Made by a program: the position numbers and the translations under genes. DNA of 24,162 bases from Phycisphaerae bacterium (lineage in GTDB: Bacteria > Planctomycetota > Phycisphaerae > UBA1845 > UTPLA1): positions 1 to 24,162 of the forward strand of contig JAFGQA010000146.1 of assembly GCA_016935885.1 (NCBI GenBank), given 5' to 3'. Shown here piece by piece: positions 1 to 7,830 of this stretch; position 1 is the first letter of the stretch, and each line of letters starts with the position of its first letter. The notes under the pieces were generated by a model. The model saw only the letters and a program-made list of their open reading frames with translations, had not been told where the DNA came from and did not search any database.

Positions 1-23
1 ATCCTTTCTCGGCACCGGCTTCA

Positions 24-47
24 GGACCGAGAAGGGATTCTCGGTCC
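24..47. repeat. Short perfect hairpin, tetraloop GGGA (repeat family member)
   Basis: A 10-bp perfect inverted repeat (GGACCGAGAA / TTCTCGGTCC) encloses the loop GGGA. A second copy of the same 24-nt design lies inside the ABC permease gene at 11628-11651, with compensatory base-pair changes. Both copies are followed by AGCA. Bases 5-16 (TTTCTCGGCACC) resemble the right arm of a further copy cut by the window start. There is no T-tract, so it does not look like a simple terminator. Confidence 0.75.
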
Positions 48-59
48 AGCAATCGTAGT

Positions 60-79
60 CGCGTTTCCTGTGAAACGCG
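60..79. repeat. Short perfect hairpin, tetraloop CTGT
   Basis: An 8-bp perfect stem (CGCGTTTC / GAAACGCG) closes the 4-nt loop CTGT, 12 nt after the previous hairpin. The pair lies just downstream (minus-strand sense) of the metal ATPase stop codon. It could be a two-hairpin REP-like unit or a structured 3' end. No T-run follows on either strand. Confidence 0.65.
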
Positions 80-189
80 GTACTAGGTTTCGGCACAGAA
101 TACACGCAAGCAAACTCGGGGCAAAGGTCAGTGTGCCAAAGCGCGTGGCGGACCCCTCGAGACTCGTGGTGCGACGTGTGTAAGTGCGA

Positions 190-2247
190 CTACGTCGTTG
201 CCGGTTGGACGGCGGGCGTGAATTCCTCGGCGATGACCTGCTCGTGCGGCGTCTTCTCCTCGCCGAAGCGGACCAGCCTGGCCGAGTTGAAGACCACGAA
301 AAGGGTCGAGCCGAGGTGCAAGAAGGCCGCGAAGACGGGCGAGACGATGCCAAAGGCACCGAGGGCCATCACGGTGACCACGTACAGCACTCCGAAGATG
401 AGGTTCTGGACGACGACCTTGCGCGTCGCCCGGCTCAGGCGGATCAAGAAGGGAATGCGCGTCAGGTCGTTGTTGAGCAGCGCGATCGAAGCCGAGTTGA
501 TGGCCACGTCGCTGCCGGCGGCGCCCATGGCCACGCCAAGGTCGCCGGCGGCCAACGCCGGCGCGTCATTGACGCCGTCACCGATGACCATCACGCGATG
601 GCCTTGTGCTCGCATCTCCTCGACCAGGTCGAGCTTCTCCTGCGGCAGGCAGTCGGCCTTGTACTCGGTGCAGGCCATCTCCGCGGCAACGCGCCGGGCC
701 ACCGCCTGACGGTCACCCGTGAGCATGGCAACGCGACGCACGCCCACCGTTCGCAGCTCCTCAACCGCTCCGCGCGCCGCCTCACGTGTGCGGTCTTCCA
801 GGCCCACGATGCCCAACAGCCGATCGCCGTCGGCGACATAGAGTTGGCTCATGCCCTCGGCCTGTTTGGCGACCGCCTGCAATGGCGTCGTGTCGAAACC
901 CTTCTCTTTCAAGAATGACTCTCGGCCCACGAGGACGCTGCGGCCACCCACTTTCGCGATCACGCCCTTGCCCGGGACCTCCTCGAATTGCCCGGGCTTG
1001 TCGTATCGGACGTTGGCCTCGTTGGCCACGTTGACCAGGGCGCGCGCGGCCGGGTGGTTGCTCAACTGCTCCGCGGACGCCGCGACGCGGAGCAACTCCG
1101 TGCCCTCCACGCCGTCGGCCGGGATCAGGCGGGTCACGGACAGTACGCCGGTCGTGAGTGTCCCCGTTTTGTCGAAGACGACTGCCGTCAAACGCCCAGC
1201 GCTCTCCAGGTGGGAGACGTCCTTGATCATGATGCCCAGCCGGGCGGCGCAGCTCAGACCGGCGACCATCGCCGTCGGCGTGGCCATGATCAACGCGCAG
1301 GGACAACTGGCGACGAGCATGGTAATGGCCCGCTGGATGCCGTTATCGTCCTTCGTGAAGAACAAGACCAGGCCGGCCAGCATCAGGATCGTCGGCGTGT
1401 ACCAGACGACATAGCGGTCGATGAGGCGCATGATCGGGATGTGGGTCTTCTCGGCTTGGAGGATCAGGCTCTGCACTTGGCCCAAGGTCGTTTCGCTGCC
1501 GACCTTGGTAACCTCGATGTCCAAGGCCCCGGTCAGGTTCGTCGTGCCGCTGAAGACGGATTCGCCGGGGCGCTTATCGATCGGGAGTGATTCGCCGGTG
1601 ATGTTCGCCTGGTTCACGGACGATTCGCCTGAAGTGACCCGACCGTCCGCGGGGATGTTGTCACCCGGCCGGACGCGGACACGTTGGCCCTTCTGGAGCG
1701 AGCTTGCATCCACCTCGCGCTCGCCCTCGTCGGTGATCAGCATGGCGGTTTTCGGCGTCAGCTTGACGAGTTCTTCGATGCTGGCTCTCGCCCCAATGGC
1801 GGTTCGGGTCTCGATCAGCTCGGAGAGCAAAAGGAAAAAGCCGATGACGCCTGCCGCGCGGTAGTCGTGCGTGGCGAAGGCGGCGACGATCGCCAAGGCG
1901 ACCAACTCATCCATGTGTTGACGCCCGCGGAGGAGGTTCCACAACGCGTGCCAGACAATCCGGATGGCCAAGAAGGTGGCTCCGACGAGCGCAACGACAT
2001 CCATTTGGAACTGGTAGAGGTATTCCTTCTGGATCTCGGTGACCCCTTGGGCGTTTAGAAACTCGGTCTCGGTGACCGGGCTGAACCACTGGACGTAGTA
2101 GCTCGTCAGCACGAGCAGGCCGCCCGCCAACGTGAGAAACAGCCAGACACCGGCGGATCGCGCCGCGGCAGCGGCTTCACCGCGCGCGTGCGCGGCATGG
2201 CCGTGGTGCAACTCGGCGTCCTGAATACCAATGATGCGGTGTGCCAT
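190..2247 (-). CDS. Heavy-metal translocating P1B-type ATPase
   Basis: This is an integral membrane pump of 685 residues that should use ATP to move a transition or heavy metal out of the cytoplasm. Visible motifs in order are: TGES (217-220, actuator domain), CPC (315-317, metal site in the membrane), DKTGTLT (359-365, phosphorylated Asp359), the P1B-specific HP (398-399) and GDGVNDA (556-562). There is no N-terminal GMTCxxC metal-binding domain. Instead the N-terminus has a short His-rich stretch (HHGHAAH, 14-20). The last membrane helix carries HLGST (644-648) where Zn/Cd pumps such as ZntA usually have an aspartate. This makes metal specificity uncertain between Zn/Cd/Pb and Co/Fe-type pumps. 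No clear Shine-Dalgarno precedes the ATG, and the gene is not tightly linked to any metal regulator in the window. Confidence 0.93.
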   Translation of the reverse strand: MAHRIIGIQDAELHHGHAAHARGEAAAAARSAGVWLFLTLAGGLLVLTSYYVQWFSPVTETEFLNAQGVTEIQKEYLYQFQMDVVALVGATFLAIRIVWHALWNLLRGRQHMDELVALAIVAAFATHDYRAAGVIGFFLLLSELIETRTAIGARASIEELVKLTPKTAMLITDEGEREVDASSLQKGQRVRVRPGDNIPADGRVTSGESSVNQANITGESLPIDKRPGESVFSGTTNLTGALDIEVTKVGSETTLGQVQSLILQAEKTHIPIMRLIDRYVVWYTPTILMLAGLVLFFTKDDNGIQRAITMLVASCPCALIMATPTAMVAGLSCAARLGIMIKDVSHLESAGRLTAVVFDKTGTLTTGVLSVTRLIPADGVEGTELLRVAASAEQLSNHPAARALVNVANEANVRYDKPGQFEEVPGKGVIAKVGGRSVLVGRESFLKEKGFDTTPLQAVAKQAEGMSQLYVADGDRLLGIVGLEDRTREAARGAVEELRTVGVRRVAMLTGDRQAVARRVAAEMACTEYKADCLPQEKLDLVEEMRAQGHRVMVIGDGVNDAPALAAGDLGVAMGAAGSDVAINSASIALLNNDLTRIPFLIRLSRATRKVVVQNLIFGVLYVVTVMALGAFGIVSPVFAAFLHLGSTLFVVFNSARLVRFGEEKTPHEQVIAEEFTPAVQPATT

Positions 2248-2315
2248 GGGAAGCTATTAGAGGGCGCCTAACCAATGTCTCCTCATGCGGCACCGCCGGC
2301 AAAAGGCGGTGTCCT

Positions 2316-2335
2316 CACGGGCCTTGGCGCCCGTG
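2316..2335. repeat. Hairpin CACGGGC/GCCCGTG, diverged member of the CACGGGC family
   Basis: A 7-bp perfect stem encloses the 6-nt loop CTTGGC. The arms and the CTTG loop resemble the hairpins at 12601-12623 and 24115-24137. A neighbouring hairpin at 2291-2311 (CACCGCC / GGCGGTG) sits 4 nt away, again giving a pair. Confidence 0.5.
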
Positions 2336-2463
2336 CAGCGCACGACTTGTGAGCCACTCTTACTGGAGATCTCTCCGCTGTCAACTGTCAGCTCTCTATA
2401 CGCGGTCGCCGAGCACGATGTTCGACGGCGACCCGCCTGGCTGTCAGCCAACATCCTCCATTG

Positions 2464-2698
2464 GGTCCGTGACACTTCCGGTAGCCTTCGATGCCGGGTG
2501 CCACGGGCCGCTTGTCCGCCCGCGCGGTCTCTCCGGTAGGCGCATGCGACATACACACTGGCAGGCAAGCTGCCAGTGGCACCCGCTTGGCCCGGGCAAG
2601 CTGCCAGTGGCACCCGCTTGGCCCGGGCAAGTTGCCCGGGGGCACTCATCTGACCCGGGCAAGCTGCCAGGTGGCACGCACCCAAACTGTCACGGACC
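2464..2698. mobile_element. MITE-like element with 11-bp terminal inverted repeats
   Basis: The ends are GGTCCGTGACA (2464-2474) and its exact reverse complement TGTCACGGACC (2688-2698). Together they bound 235 bp with no coding capacity. The left 87 bp (from 2463) recur at about 90% identity at 24076-24162, where the window cuts them off. Inside are a CACGGGC-type hairpin with CTTGT loop (2502-2524) and an array of ~31-bp units. No clear target-site duplication is visible. A non-autonomous transposable element or a decayed repeat cluster both fit. Confidence 0.55.
2565..2690. repeat. Tandem repeat, about four units of 31-32 bp
   Basis: Two perfect 31-bp units (2565-2595 and 2596-2626) begin GCAAGCTGCCAGTGGCACCC. 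Two diverged units follow, starting at 2627 and 2659. Each unit contains GGGCAAGCTGCC and GTGGCACCC, the same words as the hairpin element at 12581-12689. There are no unique spacers between units, so this is not a CRISPR array. Confidence 0.8.
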
Positions 2699-2781
2699 AT
2701 CCTGTACAGTTGCCAGCTACGGGGCATTCCTTCTCGGTTGACAGCCTTCCTCGAATGTCATCCATGATGCCCTCCGCGATG

Positions 2782-3987
2782 CTATCCGACTTCCCGAGTT
2801 TCAAACAGGGCCATCGCCAGGAGAAGGCCGGCCGCGGCGTAGAGGACCCCGTATCCTGCCGCCGAGGCCACGAAGCCCCATGGAATCACCCGGTTCTCGC
2901 TGAGGGCGTCGACCATCCAGAAACACTGAAAACTCGGAACCACCCTGTACAGAACCTCCGCCCAGACTTTCGCTGTCGGCCCTTCGGCCAAGGGCCTGAT
3001 GACCTGGTCCGCGGACAGCCCCGCCGCAAGAGCCAGGAGGCATATCAATAGTGTGGAAAGCATCCCGAGGCGGGTCGACGCGGCAACGGCAATGCTGGAG
3101 AGCACCGCCAGGGCCACGAGGATTAGGACGATGGCTTTGAAGATCTCGAGGCCCTGAAGCTTCCTGGCGTCCTGCGCCAGGAAGTTCACGTCCTTTTTCC
3201 ATTGGATGGAGTCGCTGAGGCCTTGGAGGTACTTCTCCTCCTCCTCACTGATCGGCCCCTGCCAGAACTTGCGGACGAGGTGCCCACTGTGTCCGGCAAG
3301 CTGCTGATCGCCTTCGATGGGGCGGAACGTGATGATACCCCTAAGCTTATTGTCTCCAACGACTTCCGGCGGAAGATTCTCCATCGTCTGCGCGATTTCG
3401 TACGTTTGGAGCTTCCAATCCCTGTCGACCGCAAGCAGTATGGCAGAACTGAGCGTCAGGAATGGCAACGAGAGGACAATCACGGTGGGGAGAAAGCGCC
3501 AATCGTACACATAATTGAGCACTGTGGAGGCGATGACAAGGACCAGCATCACGCCCGGCCCGAGGACGATGACCGTCAGGTCGAACGTCTCGGCCGCGGT
3601 CTGGAGCACGCCATGCCTCATCGACATGAAGAAGGCAATGCTGGCCAAGTAGTGGGCGGTGATGAGCGACGCGAACAGGCCGAGGTACTTGCCGAGAATG
3701 AAGAGCGGCCGACTGATCGGCTTGGCCACAGCCGTCAGGACGGTCTTATCATCGATTTCAGCGTTGAGAACGCTGGAAGCGGCAAAACAGCCCAGGAACA
3801 ATCCCTGGATCAAAAGCGTAGACAAACCAATGTCCCGCAGCATCTTGTTGTCGTCGTCCAACGTCCAGCCGGCGAGGGACGGCGACAACGCCAGGCTCGC
3901 CAGCGTGACGAGGACGATGATCCCATACAGTGGCTGCCGGATGGTCTGGAGATAGGTGTTCTTCGTGATGGCGATCAGTTGGTTCAT
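2782..3987 (-). CDS. ABC-2 type transporter permease
   Basis: A polytopic membrane protein of about 401 residues with roughly eight hydrophobic helices: a first helix near residues 20-40, a cluster in the middle and two near the C-terminus. The segment VAKPISRPLFILGKYLG matches the intracellular helix seen in ABC-2 permeases, and a similar one (SKPIPRWQILAGKWIG) is in the plus-strand permease at 10599-12395. The open frame extends upstream to 4062. The added residues are encoded by heptanucleotide repeats, so I place the start at ATG 3985-3987 (MNQLIAITKNTYLQ), although no Shine-Dalgarno is visible. No ATPase is adjacent on this strand. The likely ATPase partner is the divergent operon's gene at 9273. 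The exported substrate is unknown. Confidence 0.82.
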   Translation of the reverse strand: MNQLIAITKNTYLQTIRQPLYGIIVLVTLASLALSPSLAGWTLDDDNKMLRDIGLSTLLIQGLFLGCFAASSVLNAEIDDKTVLTAVAKPISRPLFILGKYLGLFASLITAHYLASIAFFMSMRHGVLQTAAETFDLTVIVLGPGVMLVLVIASTVLNYVYDWRFLPTVIVLSLPFLTLSSAILLAVDRDWKLQTYEIAQTMENLPPEVVGDNKLRGIITFRPIEGDQQLAGHSGHLVRKFWQGPISEEEEKYLQGLSDSIQWKKDVNFLAQDARKLQGLEIFKAIVLILVALAVLSSIAVAASTRLGMLSTLLICLLALAAGLSADQVIRPLAEGPTAKVWAEVLYRVVPSFQCFWMVDALSENRVIPWGFVASAAGYGVLYAAAGLLLAMALFETREVG

Positions 3988-4033
3988 GAAGAACGAGCTT
4001 TCGGCTTTCGGCTTTCGGCTGTCAGCCATCAGC
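3985..4033 (-). repeat. Heptanucleotide-phased repeat tract at permease start
   Basis: On the minus strand the tract reads in exact 7-nt steps: GCTGATG, GCTGACA, three GCCGAAA units, GCTCGTT, CTTCATG. The last unit contains the permease start codon. It leaves no room for a normal Shine-Dalgarno and can be read as a spurious N-terminal extension of the permease. Confidence 0.8.
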
Positions 4034-4540
4034 GATCTGCCTTCGGTGCCCCGGTGTGGCATGGGAGACTTGCTGACCCGTGCGTCGGCGCCCCCGCGCC
4101 ACGACCGTCCTGGGGAACGCCGATCGGGGTGTTCCTCCTACCCATACGAGCGCCGGCCATGTGTGGTTAGCGTGTTGGGTGCCAGAAACCACGCCGGACA
4201 TCAGGACCCATGCCTGGTTTGGAACCTCTGTACGGCGCCGCCCCGGTTTGGTCAAGACCGCCTTGCCGGGTGCACGGTCGAACCCAGGAGCCGATCAGCA
4301 ACCGGGCCCAAGGCTGTGGCACCGGCGTCCGAGCGGCTTGATCGGCGGGGGGCAGCAGCCGGAGGAGCGGTTGCTCCAGGGGGGGGCTTGGCAGGTGTTG
4401 GCAGGCACCTACAATAGCCGCTTCTGAGTGGTGGTGTGGAATTCAGCCCTGCCGAGCGTCGGTCGGCCAAATCGATTGAACCGGAACAGTGCCGCCACAG
4501 GGTTGGGACTGGCCAGACACGCGGGATGCGAGGTTTCTTC
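4034..4540. other. Divergent intergenic region before the SPFH/ABC operon
   Basis: About 500 bp lie between the minus-strand permease and the plus-strand SPFH gene. I see no convincing gene. There is a diverged CACGGGC-type repeat near 4052-4082 (GGCATGGGAGACTTGCTGACCCGTG), written here in two parts: GGCATGGGAGA then CTTGCTGACCCGTG. A 7-bp inverted repeat CCGATCA/TGATCGG lies at 4291-4297 and 4339-4345. A good sigma70-like promoter is at 4388-4415. Confidence 0.6.
4388..4415 (+). promoter_or_regulatory. Candidate sigma70-type promoter for the SPFH/ABC operon
   Basis: TTGGCA (4388-4393) and TACAAT (4410-4415) are separated by 16 nt, with five of six matches to each consensus box. Transcription would start near 4422, leaving a leader of about 120 nt before the ATG at 4541. 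The placement directly upstream of the first operon gene supports it, but planctomycete promoters are poorly defined. Confidence 0.5.
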
Positions 4541-6625
4541 ATGAGCAGCATCGATCGACGTGGTGAAGTGGTGGCCTGGCTGGGCATTGTGTTAAGCCTG
4601 GCGGGGTCGCTATTCCTTGCAGGCCTCGCCATCTCCACTGAAAACACGTCCGGGGCCACCTGGGCGGCAGCTTTCCTGGCGTTTGGAGCCGTTGGGATCT
4701 GGCTGCTGACCCTGATCCAACTGCACCAGCGGCGTCTGGTGGCGGAGGAGCAGTTGGAGATCGCGGAACTGGAGCGGCAACGTCGGGAGAAACTGGGAGG
4801 AGCCCAGACGATCTTCGACGAGGAAGACCTCGATCAGATGGAGCGACTCGCCATGGGTCGGCGTCTGAGATCGATCGAGCGATTTCTCGTACCCACCGTT
4901 GCGCTGATGGTCGCCGCATACCATCTGATCGCGGGGGTCTCGATCCTGCCGTGGATCTGGCAGTTTCCGCCGATCGCGGACGCGGGGACCGGGCCCATCG
5001 AGAGGCCGATGATGCAGGCGATTGTCTGCGGCGCCGTCGCTTTCGTCTGCTTTATGCTGTCGCGTTACGCGCTCGGTATGAGCCGGCTGAAGGATTGGGA
5101 CCTTCTTTGCGCGGGCGGGGATTTCTCCTTCGGCTCCAGCGCGGCCTGCCTGGCGGCGGGCATTTCGCTGCTCTGCGCCGCCAATGGAGTGGAGTGGATC
5201 GAGGTTTGGGCCGGCCGGTGCATCGGCTTCTTGATGATCTTCCTGGCATTAGAGACCGTTGTCAATTTTGTTCTCGATTTCTACAGGCCGCGCGTGACCG
5301 GCGAGCGCCAACGACCGTTCTACGACAGCCGCTTGCTGGGGATGTTCAGCGAGCCCGGCGGCATCCTCCACAGCATGGCCAACGCCATCGACTACCAGTT
5401 CGGCTTCAAGGTCAGCGAGACGTGGTTTTACAAGCTGCTGGGCCGTGCGGTGGTGCCGCTGCTCCTGGTGCAGATCGCCGTGATCCTGGCCTTGACGTGC
5501 ATCGTGGTGGTGCCGCCTGGAAACCAGGCGGTCATTGAGCGTTGGGGGCGAAGGCCCACGAAGACGGCGAAGCCGGGCATCCATCTTACGTGGTGCTGGC
5601 CCATCGATCGGGCGACGATCATTCCCGTCGATCGCATCCAGCGGATGGAGTTGGGTCACGAGCAGCAGAACGTGGAGGAGCTGCGCGGCATTCCCATCTT
5701 GTGGACGAAGGAGCACTACAAGAACGAGTACAAGCTCCTGGTTGCCGACCGGACCGCGTCGGTGGAGGCCAAAGTGCCGGTGAACCTCCTCAGCGTGATC
5801 ATGCCCGTGCAATGGCGGGTGCGGAGCGAGGACGAGGAGGTCATTCGCTTTCATTCGCAATCGAGGGACGTGGCGACCATCATCGAGTCGCTGGCATACC
5901 GTGAACTGACGCGGTACGCCGCTCAGGCGGACATTCTGGATCTGCTCGGCGAGAAGGGGATCAAGGCCGCGGCGGATCTGCATCGAAACATCCAGGCGGC
6001 TTGCGACAAGGCTGGGCGTGACGGCGGGGGGTTGGGCGTTGAGATCGTGTACGTGGGCATCGGCGCTGTGCACCCGCCGCCGGACGACGACGTTGCGAAG
6101 GCCTACGAGGACGTGGTCAGTGCGATTGAAACGCGCGATGCGTTGATTAAGAAGGCACTCGGCGACGCTGCGGAGACTCGCGTGGCCAGCGCGGGCACGG
6201 ACTGGCAGGACTTGTATGAGAGTATCCTCCGCGAGGACGATGCCAGCGAACGCAGCTTGCCGGATCTGGGCGAGCGAACCGCAGAAGTAGAGAAGATCCT
6301 GCGAACCAAGATCGGCGGGGCGGCCCGAAAGAGGGTTGCCGACGCGGAAGCGCGGACCTTGGCCAGGGTGTTCGGCGAGAAGTCGGCGGCCGAGCACTAC
6401 AGGATGCAAACGGTAGCCTATGAGGTGGCGCCCGACATCTACCTGTTGCGGGTCTATCTCCGAATGCTGGAGGAGGGGCTGCGGGATGTGCAGAAGTACG
6501 TGGTGGTCATGGACGAGCCGGACAAGGTGATCTATGAGATGGACCTCAAGCCGCCGCAGGGCATTGACATCCTGGGGGCGGAACTGAGCGCGGCGGAGAG
6601 CAAGGGATTGGGGCCTGGCGGCTAA
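4541..6625 (+). CDS. SPFH/band-7 (HflK-like) protein with seven-helix N-terminal membrane domain
   Basis: The protein has 694 residues. Hydrophobic helices lie near 11-32, 41-60, 116-138, 159-178, 196-213, 226-246 and 303-324. A charged, coiled-coil-like stretch occupies 62-112. An SPFH/band-7 domain starts around residue 320 (VVPPGNQAVIERWG, then PGIHLTWCWPIDR). Canonical HflK has a single N-terminal anchor and about 420 residues, so the extra membrane domain is unusual. SPFH proteins oligomerise into membrane scaffolds and HflK/C enclose the FtsH protease. Here the following genes encode two more SPFH proteins and an ABC exporter. The start at 4541 is preceded by GAGG with 7-nt spacing; the frame is open further upstream to 4436. 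The C-terminal 100 residues are acidic and helical without a recognised domain. Confidence 0.85.
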   Translation: MSSIDRRGEVVAWLGIVLSLAGSLFLAGLAISTENTSGATWAAAFLAFGAVGIWLLTLIQLHQRRLVAEEQLEIAELERQRREKLGGAQTIFDEEDLDQMERLAMGRRLRSIERFLVPTVALMVAAYHLIAGVSILPWIWQFPPIADAGTGPIERPMMQAIVCGAVAFVCFMLSRYALGMSRLKDWDLLCAGGDFSFGSSAACLAAGISLLCAANGVEWIEVWAGRCIGFLMIFLALETVVNFVLDFYRPRVTGERQRPFYDSRLLGMFSEPGGILHSMANAIDYQFGFKVSETWFYKLLGRAVVPLLLVQIAVILALTCIVVVPPGNQAVIERWGRRPTKTAKPGIHLTWCWPIDRATIIPVDRIQRMELGHEQQNVEELRGIPILWTKEHYKNEYKLLVADRTASVEAKVPVNLLSVIMPVQWRVRSEDEEVIRFHSQSRDVATIIESLAYRELTRYAAQADILDLLGEKGIKAAADLHRNIQAACDKAGRDGGGLGVEIVYVGIGAVHPPPDDDVAKAYEDVVSAIETRDALIKKALGDAAETRVASAGTDWQDLYESILREDDASERSLPDLGERTAEVEKILRTKIGGAARKRVADAEARTLARVFGEKSAAEHYRMQTVAYEVAPDIYLLRVYLRMLEEGLRDVQKYVVVMDEPDKVIYEMDLKPPQGIDILGAELSAAESKGLGPGG

Positions 6626-6750
6626 GAGCTTATCTCGGCGTGTTCTAGGACACAGGTGCCAGGACCTGTGGGCACACCACCCTTGACGGCGGTGCCGCGG
6701 TTGCGCGACGAATCGCGATTGGGCAGTGAACTGACGGTTTAAGGACGGCA
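6626..6750. other. Short intergenic region with hairpin 6651-6670
   Basis: The 125-bp gap between the first and second SPFH genes contains a perfect 7-bp stem (CACAGGT / ACCTGTG) with loop GCCAGG. No T-tract follows, so the operon may be transcribed through it. It could act as an mRNA-stability hairpin. Confidence 0.5.
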
Positions 6751-7824
6751 ATGATGTCGAGAAACATACCCACCTACGTTGTGGCCTTGCTGGTGATCGT
6801 GATCATCGCGTTCACGATGTGCGCCTTTCAAGTGCGGTTCACGGAGACCGCGGTGGTCACTCAGTTCGACAAGATCAAGCGCGTCATCAAACCGCAAGAC
6901 GCCGGTCTTCATTTCAAGTGGCCGTGGCCGATTGACCGCGTTCACCGGTACGACGCGCGGCTCCGGTCATTCGAGACGGAGTTTCGCCAACTGGGCACAC
7001 AGGATCAGAGGACCGTCGTCCTGACGGCCTACGCCACCTGGCGAATCGACGATGCGGAGAAGCTCTTGAAGGCCTTGGGGCGAGAGGAGGCGGCCGCCCA
7101 GAAGATCCGGGACTTGCTTGAGAACCAAGTCTCGGTCGTGCTGCGGACGCATCCGCTGAGCCACCTGGTGAACGTACGTGAAGATGAGATGAAACTCGCC
7201 GAAATCGAACAACGGTTCCTAGCTGGCATCAAGGATGACGCCGAGAAGGACTACGGCATCGAGATCGTGAGCGTCGGCATCAAACGGCTTGGAATCCCCG
7301 AATCGGTGACCAAGGAAGTCTTCACGCGGATGAAGGAGGATCGGCAGAAGACCATCAAGCAACTGAAGGCCGAGGGGGAGGCCGAGGCCACCAAGATCCT
7401 CGCCCAGGCGGAGGAGATCTCCAAGAAGATCCGCGCCCGGGCCGACGCCTACGCGAAGACGATAGAAGGCCAAGGCCACGCCGAGGCGGCGAGGTACTAC
7501 AAGATCTTCGCGGAGAATCGCAGGTTGAGCGATTTCCTCAAGAAGCTGGAGACGATTCGGAGGATCTTCGAGGCCGGTCAGATCACGTTAGTGATGGACG
7601 CGGACAAGGTTGTTCCGTTTGATGTCCTGCGTGGCGTTGGCAAGCCGGCGGAGGGCGACATCAGCACGGAAGCTGGTGCCTCGTCGAGTGGTCAGACGCC
7701 CGGCCCGGTGGGGGCGTCGTCCGACGGCCCGGCCGCGCCGGACGAACAAGGCCGCGCTGCCAGAGGGGACGACCTCGAAACACAGGCCGTGGCGACCTCG
7801 CCGCAGAGAGAGCACGGGAAGTAG
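6751..7824 (+). CDS. SPFH/band-7 protein, HflC-like
   Basis: The protein has 357 residues. One N-terminal membrane anchor (about 9-27) is followed by an SPFH domain (FTETAVVTQFDKIKRV and AGLHFKWPWPIDRVHRY are the signature stretches). A long charged coiled coil spans about 193-260 (KAEGEAEATKILAQAEE). The segment AGQITLVMDADKVVPFDVL is typical of HflC C-termini. A low-complexity Ser/Gly/Pro-rich tail (295-357) is additional. AAGGA at 6741 lies 5 nt before the first ATG and 8 nt before a second ATG at 6754, so the start is uncertain by one codon. HflC normally pairs with HflK in a cage around FtsH. In this operon the partners would be the SPFH proteins on either side. Confidence 0.88.
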   Translation: MMSRNIPTYVVALLVIVIIAFTMCAFQVRFTETAVVTQFDKIKRVIKPQDAGLHFKWPWPIDRVHRYDARLRSFETEFRQLGTQDQRTVVLTAYATWRIDDAEKLLKALGREEAAAQKIRDLLENQVSVVLRTHPLSHLVNVREDEMKLAEIEQRFLAGIKDDAEKDYGIEIVSVGIKRLGIPESVTKEVFTRMKEDRQKTIKQLKAEGEAEATKILAQAEEISKKIRARADAYAKTIEGQGHAEAARYYKIFAENRRLSDFLKKLETIRRIFEAGQITLVMDADKVVPFDVLRGVGKPAEGDISTEAGASSSGQTPGPVGASSDGPAAPDEQGRAARGDDLETQAVATSPQREHGK

Positions 7825-7830
7825 ACAGGC

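Larger units (their letters stand above)
2248..2781. other. Repeat-rich intergenic region (534 bp), no gene seen
   Basis: It separates two minus-strand genes, the ABC permease stop and the metal ATPase start. It contains two 7-bp-stem hairpins (2291-2311 and 2316-2335), a MITE-like element (2464-2698) and tandem ~31-bp units. Short open frames here are composed of repeat sequence and look spurious. A TTGACAG occurs on the minus strand near 2380, but I see no convincing -10 partner. Confidence 0.7.

Noticed and set aside
2565..2690. CRISPR-like array
   Set aside because: The units are directly adjacent and diverge gradually. There are no unique spacers and no cas genes.
5249..6751. 500-codon open frame on the minus strand
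   Set aside because: It lies fully opposite the first SPFH gene. It is extremely rich in His, Arg and Leu, as expected from antisense of a GC-rich gene, and has no domain or start signal.
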